Part shown: positions 45,586-50,404 of the stretch, one piece after another
How the letters are laid out: each line of letters opens with the position of its first letter
Numbering within the stretch: the stretch's first letter is position 1
NCBI RefSeq assembly: GCF_016908395.1
Contig: NZ_JAFBDU010000016.1
Location: forward strand, 1 to 50,404
DNA: 50,404 bases
Source: Metabacillus crassostreae
GTDB taxonomy: Bacteria; Bacillota; Bacilli; Bacillales; Bacillaceae
Direction: 5' to 3'
Position numbers and translations under genes: made by a program
Notes under the pieces: model-generated
Seen by the model: only the letters and a program-made list of their open reading frames with translations
Told to the model about the DNA's origin: nothing
Database searches by the model: none

Positions 45586-45625
45586 TAAATAGATAATTGT
45601 TAGATACCTAAATCTGTTATCTATT
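45586..45625 (+). other. Inverted repeat upstream of tex
   Basis: Perfect 10-base arms aaatagataa/ttatctattt around 20 bases that themselves contain ttagat/atct. No T run follows, so it is not a normal terminator; possibly an operator or the edge of a leader. Confidence 0.4.
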
Positions 45626-45724
45626 TCAATAGAGCTCTAAAATTTGGTAAAATGTTAGAATGTATGAAGAAGTAAATAAGCAGGATTGGCTGTAATAGGT
45701 AATTTCTGATTTGGAGGATTTTAA

Positions 45725-47887
45725 ATGACAGAAAAACAAGGCAAAATGATGCAGCATGTTAGCAAGGAACTTTCTATTAATGAAAAGCAAGTTGTAAGTG
45801 TAATTAAGCTATTAGAAGACGGCAATACCGTACCATTCATTGCTCGCTATCGTAAAGAACAAACAGGAGCACTTGATGAAGTGCAAATCCGTGATATATC
45901 TGATAAATGGACATACATACAAAATCTCGAGAATCGTAAAGAGGAAGTACTTCGTTTAATAGAAGAGCAAGGAAAGCTAACAAAAGAGCTTGCAGAAGAG
46001 ATTCAAAAATCATTAAAGCTTCAGCAGGTAGAAGATTTATATAGACCGTATAAACAAAAAAGAAGAACAAAAGCAACAGTTGCGAAAGAAAAGGGACTAG
46101 AACCACTAGCGGAATGGATTCTTGCTTTACCACAGCAAGGTGATTTACAACAAAAGGCTCAAGAATTTATTAATGAAGAAAAAGAAGTGAACACTTCTGA
46201 AGAAGCAATTCAGGGAGCAAAAGATATCATAGCTGAACAAATTTCTGATCAGCCAAAATATCGTCAATGGATTAGAGATCTTACCTTCAAAAAAGGGACA
46301 GTTTCTTCAGTAGCTAAAGATGAGGAAAAAGACGAAAAGAATGTTTTTGAGATGTATTATGATTATGAAGAACCTATTCAGAAGATTGTACCTCATCGTG
46401 TTCTTGCGATGAATCGTGGAGAAAAGGAAGATGTTTTAAGAATATCCGTCAAACCACCACAAGATCAAATTATTAGTTATCTAACAAAAGAAGAGTTAAA
46501 AAATAATATAACAACAGTAAGAGACGTTTTAATAGAGGCTATAGATGATGCTTATAAAAGACTGATTCAGCCATCAATAGAAAGAGAAATAAGAAAAGAG
46601 CTTTCTGAAAAAGCAGAAGACCGTGCGATTCATATTTTCTCAGAAAACTTAAGGAACTTATTACTTCAGCCCCCATTAAAAGGGAGAATGGTATTAGGTG
46701 TGGATCCAGCTTATCGGACAGGCTGTAAATTAGCAGTAGCAGATGAAACAGGCAAAATGATGCATATTGGTGTGATTTATCCACATCCACCTGTAAACAA
46801 AAAAGAAAAAGCAAAAGAAACGGTTGTTTCGATTTTGAAGGATTATAAAATAGAGGTCGTGGCTATTGGTAATGGAACAGCATCTAGAGAAACAGAACAA
46901 TTTATTGCTGATATATTAAAAGAAGTTTCAGCAGAAATTTCATACCTTATCGTAAATGAAGCAGGAGCAAGTGTTTACTCAGCATCTGACTTAGCGAGAG
47001 AAGAGTTCCCGGATTTGCAGGTAGAAGAAAGAAGTGCTGTCTCCATTGCGAGAAGATTACAGGATCCTTTAGCTGAATTAGTAAAAATTGACCCAAAATC
47101 AGTAGGAGTTGGTCAATATCAGCATGATGTATCACAAAAGAAGCTTAATGATTCATTAACATTTGTTGTTGAAACTGTTGTAAACCAAGTTGGGGTAAAT
47201 GTAAACACAGCTTCGTCTTCTTTATTACAATATGTAGCTGGACTTAGTAAATCAGTGGCAAATAACATAGTTAAGAAAAGAGAAGAGCTAGGCAGGTTTA
47301 CGAATAGAAAGGAACTTAAAGATATTCCTAGACTAGGCGCTAAAACGTATGAGCAATGTATCGGTTTCTTAAGGGTATCAGATGGTGATCAGCCTCTAGA
47401 TCGAACAGGCATTCACCCGGAAAGATATGCAGAAGTGAAGAAGCTACTCAAACAGTTAGATGCAACTGCTGAAGATTTGGGAACAACAGAATTAAATGAA
47501 AAGGTGAAAAATCTAAATCTTAAAGAAGTTTCTGAAATCCTTTCAATAGGTGAGCTGACGTTAAAGGACATATGTGATGCCTTAGTTCGACCTGAGAGAG
47601 ACCCGCGTGATGAAGTTTCAAAGCCATTACTCAAAAAGGATATTCTTAAATTAGAAGATCTTCAACAAGGTATGGAATTACAAGGTACTGTAAGAAATGT
47701 AGTTGATTTCGGTGCTTTTGTAGATATAGGTGTAAAACAGGATGGGCTAGTGCATATTTCAAAAATGAGTAATAGCTTTGTTAAGCATCCATTGGATCTT
47801 GTTTCAGTTGGAGATGTTGTTACAGTTTGGGTTGATGAAGTTGATTCGAAGAAGGGCAGAGTTGCTCTTACGATGTTAAAAAATTAA
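45725..47887 (+). CDS. tex: Tex-family RNA-binding protein (YdcI)
   Basis: Tex is a conserved transcription-accessory protein that binds nucleic acid. The 720-residue protein has the N-terminal helical part (VIKLLEDGNTVPFIARYRKEQTGALDE), a YqgF-like RNase-H fold (about 325-450; LGVDPAYRTGCKLAVAD), helix-hairpin-helix units (LSKSVANNIVKKREELGRFTNRKELKDIPRLG) and a C-terminal S1 domain (LQGTVRNVVDFGAFVDIGVKQDGLVHIS). The ribosome site ttggagga precedes the ATG. Monocistronic downstream of the sigB operon, as in B. subtilis (ydcI). Confidence 0.96.
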   Translation: MTEKQGKMMQHVSKELSINEKQVVSVIKLLEDGNTVPFIARYRKEQTGALDEVQIRDISDKWTYIQNLENRKEEVLRLIEEQGKLTKELAEEIQKSLKLQQVEDLYRPYKQKRRTKATVAKEKGLEPLAEWILALPQQGDLQQKAQEFINEEKEVNTSEEAIQGAKDIIAEQISDQPKYRQWIRDLTFKKGTVSSVAKDEEKDEKNVFEMYYDYEEPIQKIVPHRVLAMNRGEKEDVLRISVKPPQDQIISYLTKEELKNNITTVRDVLIEAIDDAYKRLIQPSIEREIRKELSEKAEDRAIHIFSENLRNLLLQPPLKGRMVLGVDPAYRTGCKLAVADETGKMMHIGVIYPHPPVNKKEKAKETVVSILKDYKIEVVAIGNGTASRETEQFIADILKEVSAEISYLIVNEAGASVYSASDLAREEFPDLQVEERSAVSIARRLQDPLAELVKIDPKSVGVGQYQHDVSQKKLNDSLTFVVETVVNQVGVNVNTASSSLLQYVAGLSKSVANNIVKKREELGRFTNRKELKDIPRLGAKTYEQCIGFLRVSDGDQPLDRTGIHPERYAEVKKLLKQLDATAEDLGTTELNEKVKNLNLKEVSEILSIGELTLKDICDALVRPERDPRDEVSKPLLKKDILKLEDLQQGMELQGTVRNVVDFGAFVDIGVKQDGLVHISKMSNSFVKHPLDLVSVGDVVTVWVDEVDSKKGRVALTMLKN

Positions 47888-47930
47888 CCTAGCTTACTGT
47901 AGATTGAATACTGTTATATGTTAAAAATGT

Positions 47931-47976
47931 AGACTCCTCATTTCTATTAAAAAGTTTTCTTTTTAAAGAGGAGTCG
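47931..47976. terminator. Probable bidirectional terminator between tex and cmpA
   Basis: Outer arms gactcctc/gaggagtc and inner arms ttaaaaag/ctttttaa form a long stem between the convergent tex and cmpA genes. The following T run is weak. Confidence 0.6.
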
Positions 47977-48044
47977 CATATTTGTCTAAGGATATAAAGT
48001 GAAAAGTGGTTTTGATATAGCTTCAGATTATCTCACTAGGATAA

Positions 48045-48161
48045 TTATGAATTTGCTTCTTTTTCTCTATAGAAAAACCAACATTGATTAAGTAGCTTTA
48101 TTTGATAACGATTTTTTTCTAAAAAGGCACGTTGCATTTGACTTTGTAACCATGATGGCAT
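48045..48161 (-). CDS. cmpA: Cortex morphogenetic protein CmpA
   Basis: CmpA is a tiny mother-cell sporulation protein that guides degradation of SpoIVA by ClpXP and so checks spore envelope assembly in B. subtilis. The 38-residue frame reads MPSWLQSQMQRAFLEKNRY then QIKLLNQCWFFYREKE, matching the known 37-residue protein almost throughout. An ideal ribosome site, ggaggtatga, lies before the ATG at 48161. It sits between tex and ydcK on the minus strand, the position I recall for other Bacillus. Too short for usual frame cut-offs. Confidence 0.93.
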   Translation of the reverse strand: MPSWLQSQMQRAFLEKNRYQIKLLNQCWFFYREKEANS

Positions 48162-48206
48162 TTGCTCATACCTCCTTAACCATTATAATGGTGTATAGGT
48201 GTTTAT

Positions 48207-48214
48207 AATGTATG
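48207..48214 (-). promoter_or_regulatory. Possible sigma-E -10 element for cmpA
   Basis: On the minus strand CATACATT matches the sigma-E -10 consensus (CATACA-T), about 45 bases before cmpA. No convincing -35 is seen, so this stays tentative. Confidence 0.4.
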
Positions 48215-48258
48215 CAATGGACGAGTGCTGTGTTCCAATTTAAAACGGGGGAATTATC

Positions 48259-48717
48259 ATGGATGATGTAAAGCTTCAGAAATTGGTAGAAGATTTATCT
48301 TCGAGTCTTTTTCATAAACCTTTTAAACATAAAGCAACCTTTAATAACAGGCTACGAACAACTGGTGGAAGATACATGCTAGGAAGTCATAATATAGATA
48401 TTAATCCGAAGTACTATGTTGAGCATGGTCTTGATGAGATGATTGGAATTATTAAACATGAGCTATGTCATTATCATCTTCATATAGAAGGAAAAGGGTA
48501 TAAGCATGGTGATCAAGATTTTAAAGATCTTCTTATGAAAGTAGATGCCCCTAGATTCTGTACCCCATTAATAAAAACACCTAAACCTAAAGCTGTAAGT
48601 TTAACGTATAAGTGTACAAGATGTGGTCAAGAGTATAAGAGGAAAAGGCGAGTCGATACATCTAGAATGGTTTGTGGCAAATGTGCTGGAAAAATCTATC
48701 TTATTGAAAAGGGTTGA
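48259..48717 (+). CDS. ydcK: SprT-like zinc metalloprotein (YdcK)
   Basis: A 152-residue SprT-family protein. The HExxH zinc motif is HELCH (67-71) with a third histidine shortly after (HYHLH), and a C-terminal zinc ribbon uses Cys119/Cys122 and Cys139/Cys142. Eukaryotic SprT relatives are DNA-protein crosslink proteases; the bacterial role is not settled. The ribosome site cggggga lies before the ATG. It ends the conserved tex-cmpA-ydcK block just before the tRNA cluster. Confidence 0.94.
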   Translation: MDDVKLQKLVEDLSSSLFHKPFKHKATFNNRLRTTGGRYMLGSHNIDINPKYYVEHGLDEMIGIIKHELCHYHLHIEGKGYKHGDQDFKDLLMKVDAPRFCTPLIKTPKPKAVSLTYKCTRCGQEYKRKRRVDTSRMVCGKCAGKIYLIEKG

Positions 48718-48851
48718 CTATGAGATAGTGGCTATGATAAATTATAAAAGCCGTCGCTGATGGTAATGAATTTCCTTAAAATATTGATTGTTTGTCTTGA
48801 CAGGACATGCCTCTATCAATATAATAAAGAAAGTCTGTGATAAATAATTAT

Positions 48852-48926
48852 TCCGCAGTAGCTCAGTGGTAGAGCTATCGGCTGTTAACCGATCGGTCGT
48901 AGGTTCGAGTCCTACCTGCGGAGCCA
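48852..48926 (+). tRNA. tRNA-Asn (GUU)
   Basis: Same gene as at 265 except for a compensated T-stem pair (gtagg/cctac instead of gcagg/cctgc). Encoded CCA. First tRNA of the right cluster. Confidence 0.97.
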
Positions 48927-48929
48927 TAT

Positions 48930-49020
48930 GGGGAAGTACTCAAGTGGCTGAAGAGGCGCCCCTGCTAAGGGTGTAGGTCGTGTAAGCGGCGCGAGGGTTC
49001 AAATCCCTCCTTCTCCGCCA
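48930..49020 (+). tRNA. tRNA-Ser (GCU)
   Basis: Class II tRNA of 91 bases with long variable arm (taggtcgtgtaagcggcgc), anticodon gct in loop ctgctaa, acceptor ggggaag/cttctcc with one G-U pair, encoded CCA. Confidence 0.95.
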
Positions 49021-49030
49021 TATGAATTTA

Positions 49031-49102
49031 GGCCCGTTGGTCAAGCGGTTAAGACACCGCCCTTTCACGGCGGTAACACGGGTTCGAATCCCGTACGGGT
49101 CA
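49031..49102 (+). tRNA. tRNA-Glu (UUC)
   Basis: Same as the copy at 443 apart from the acceptor (ggcccgt/acgggtc), a paired change. The 3' bases read TCA instead of CCA. Confidence 0.96.
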
Positions 49103-49309
49103 TCATATATTATTAGAGGGTAGGAAGTGGGCGCACTTGTAGCTCGCCTCCTATTTCTTTCTGAATTGGTATATGATGAGAAAGTGTGAGATTATAAATT
49201 ATTGCTTTGATCTTAAAATTCAGATCTAATGTGAGGATTTTTAATTTTTGCTGACTTTTCAAGAGTAAGTGCAAGGATGTTTATTTTCACTACGTGAAAA
49301 AAACTACTT

Positions 49310-49386
49310 GGTCCGGTAGTTCAGTTGGTTAGAATGCCTGCCTGTCACGCAGGAGGTCGCGGGTTCGAGTCCCGTCCGGACCGCCA
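49310..49386 (+). tRNA. tRNA-Asp (GUC)
   Basis: Acceptor ggtccgg/ccggacc, anticodon gtc in loop ctgtcac, T-loop ttcgagt, encoded CCA. The 207-base spacer before it (49103-49309) shows no feature I recognise. Confidence 0.97.
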
Positions 49387-49479
49387 TTAATTTATTTTAA
49401 TAATTAGTTATCACTTGTGTTTAATGTTTAATCATGATAAAATTTAACTCTTGTCACTTTTGGTAAGTAAATAGTTTAT

Positions 49480-49554
49480 TGGGCTATAGCCAAGCGGTAA
49501 GGCATCGCACTTTGACTGCGACATGCGTTGGTTCGAATCCAGCTAGCCCAGCCA
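49480..49554 (+). tRNA. tRNA-Gln (UUG)
   Basis: Identical to the copy at 1101, including flanking bases such as the preceding ttta and following cattt. Anticodon ttg; encoded CCA. Confidence 0.96.
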
Positions 49555-49593
49555 TTTTTATTTGATTATATCATTTTATTTACTATATAAAAT

Positions 49594-49669
49594 GAGCCAT
49601 TAGCTCAGTTGGTAGAGCATCTGACTTTTAATCAGAGGGTCGAAGGTTCGAATCCTTCATGGCTCACCA
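49594..49669 (+). tRNA. tRNA-Lys (UUU)
   Basis: Mature sequence identical to the copy at 1182, but with an encoded CCA. Anticodon ttt. Confidence 0.96.
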
Positions 49670-49681
49670 TTTACACACCAT

Positions 49682-49764
49682 GCGGGTGTGGCGGAATTGG
49701 CAGACGCGCTAGACTTAGGATCTAGTGTCCTTGTGACGTGGGGGTTCAAGTCCCTTCACCCGCA
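49682..49764 (+). tRNA. tRNA-Leu (UAG)
   Basis: Class II tRNA; anticodon stem ctaga/tctag around cttagga (anticodon tag), acceptor gcgggtg/cacccgc. The bases after the discriminator read TCA, so CCA is not encoded. Confidence 0.95.
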
Positions 49765-49803
49765 TCAAAGTTTTTACGAAAGTAAATAACTTTCATATGT
49801 TTC

Positions 49804-49889
<86 letters not shown>

Positions 49890-49979
49890 ATAAAACATTT
49901 TCAAGAAATTGTTGACTTAGCAATAACAAGATGTTATGATATAAAAGTTGCTCCTTTGAACAACGTTAAAATAATATTT

Positions 49980-50056
49980 GCGCCCGTAGCTCAATTGGAT
50001 AGAGCGTTTGACTACGGATCAAAAGGTTAGGGGTTCGACTCCTCTCGGGCGCGCCA
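49980..50056 (+). tRNA. tRNA-Arg (ACG)
   Basis: Acceptor gcgcccg/cgggcgc, anticodon stem tttga/tcaaa around ctacgga (anticodon acg, read as ICG after A34 deamination), encoded CCA. Confidence 0.96.
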
Positions 50057-50060
50057 TTGA

Positions 50061-50137
50061 CGGGAAGTAGCTCAGCTTGGTAGAGCACTTGGTTTGGGAC
50101 CAAGGGGTCGCAGGTTCGAATCCTGTCTTCCCGACCA
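50061..50137 (+). tRNA. tRNA-Pro (UGG)
   Basis: Acceptor cgggaag/cttcccg, anticodon tgg in loop tttggga, T-loop ttcgaat, encoded CCA. Confidence 0.96.
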
Positions 50138-50152
50138 GTCGAGACACTTTTT

Positions 50153-50226
50153 GCGGGTGTAGTTTAGTGGTAAAACCTCAGCCTTCCAAGCTGATGATGA
50201 GGGTTCGATTCCCTTCACCCGCTCCA
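50153..50226 (+). tRNA. tRNA-Gly (UCC)
   Basis: Acceptor gcgggtg/cacccgc, anticodon tcc in loop cttccaa, encoded CCA. Last tRNA before the 16S gene. Confidence 0.96.
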
Positions 50227-50338
50227 ATTATGATCTTTGAAAACTAAACAAAACCAAGCGTGCCAACGTTAATTTCGATTAACAAAAACGTACTATATAG
50301 TACAAATACGAAACAACTATGAGCAAGTCAAACACTAC

Positions 50339-50404
50339 TTTATTGGAGAGTTTGATCCTGGCTCAGGACGAACGCTGGCGGCGTGCCTAATACATGCAAG
50401 TCGA
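50339..50404 (+). rRNA. 16S rRNA, 5' end (partial)
   Basis: The sequence reads tttattggagagtttgatcc followed by tggctcaggacgaacgctgg, the universal 16S start. It runs off the right edge. The preceding 110 bases include the tgatctttgaaaactaaaca leader typical of Bacillus rrn operons. Confidence 0.97.

Overview
The window is a piece of a low-GC Bacillaceae chromosome, close to Bacillus subtilis in gene order and protein sequence (Bacillus or Metabacillus-like; the species cannot be fixed from this alone). It runs from the 3' end of one rRNA operon (23S end, 5S, ten tRNA genes) to the start of another (eleven tRNA genes, then the first bases of a 16S gene), both on the + strand.

Region 1 (1-8.9 kb) holds the rRNA/tRNA block, then sigW-rsiW (envelope-stress ECF sigma factor and its zinc anti-sigma factor, behind a clear sigma-W autoregulatory promoter), cdaA-cdaR-glmM (c-di-AMP synthesis and its link to amino-sugar metabolism) and glmS behind a glmS ribozyme. 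GlmS and GlmM catalyse successive steps towards UDP-GlcNAc.

Region 2 (9-24.6 kb) is accessory. It contains a frameshifted TauE/SafE permease with a YezD-like protein, glpK behind a cre/attenuator leader, a thioredoxin-like protein (YdbP type), a GTP cyclohydrolase II/RibD pair, an esterase, a GNAT gene whose start was rebuilt by a 31-bp tandem duplication, a bacillithiol-transferase-like DinB protein, a run of minus-strand unknowns (one with a lost or non-canonical start, one DUF4275), two methyltransferase-like proteins, a YuiD-like protein, an AI-2E-type permease and a LOG-family phosphoribohydrolase. A DnaA-box cluster lies in this region.

Region 3 (24.8-48.7 kb) follows the B. subtilis order ddl-murF-cshA-ydbS-ydbT-ydcA-acpS-ydcC-alr-ndoAI-ndoA-rsbRA-S-T-U-V-W-sigB-rsbX-tex-cmpA-ydcK, with an extra esterase and uvsE inserted. 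It covers D-Ala-D-Ala synthesis and its addition to the murein precursor, racemisation of alanine, ACP activation, the EndoA toxin-antitoxin pair, and the whole stressosome/partner-switch cascade controlling sigma-B, with an internal sigma-B promoter before rsbV. cmpA (38 codons) is a small sporulation gene on the minus strand.

Three families of small non-coding repeats with terminal inverted repeats are scattered through regions 2 and 3. One supplies the stop codon and last residues of a methyltransferase gene. The downstream tRNA cluster carries an intact tRNA-Leu(GAG) whose anticodon arm matches the ICEBs1 attachment site as I remember it; no element is inserted there.

No wholly new multi-gene system is evident. 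The best leads are the DnaA-box cluster, the rebuilt GNAT start, the repeat families and the GCHII/RibD pair.
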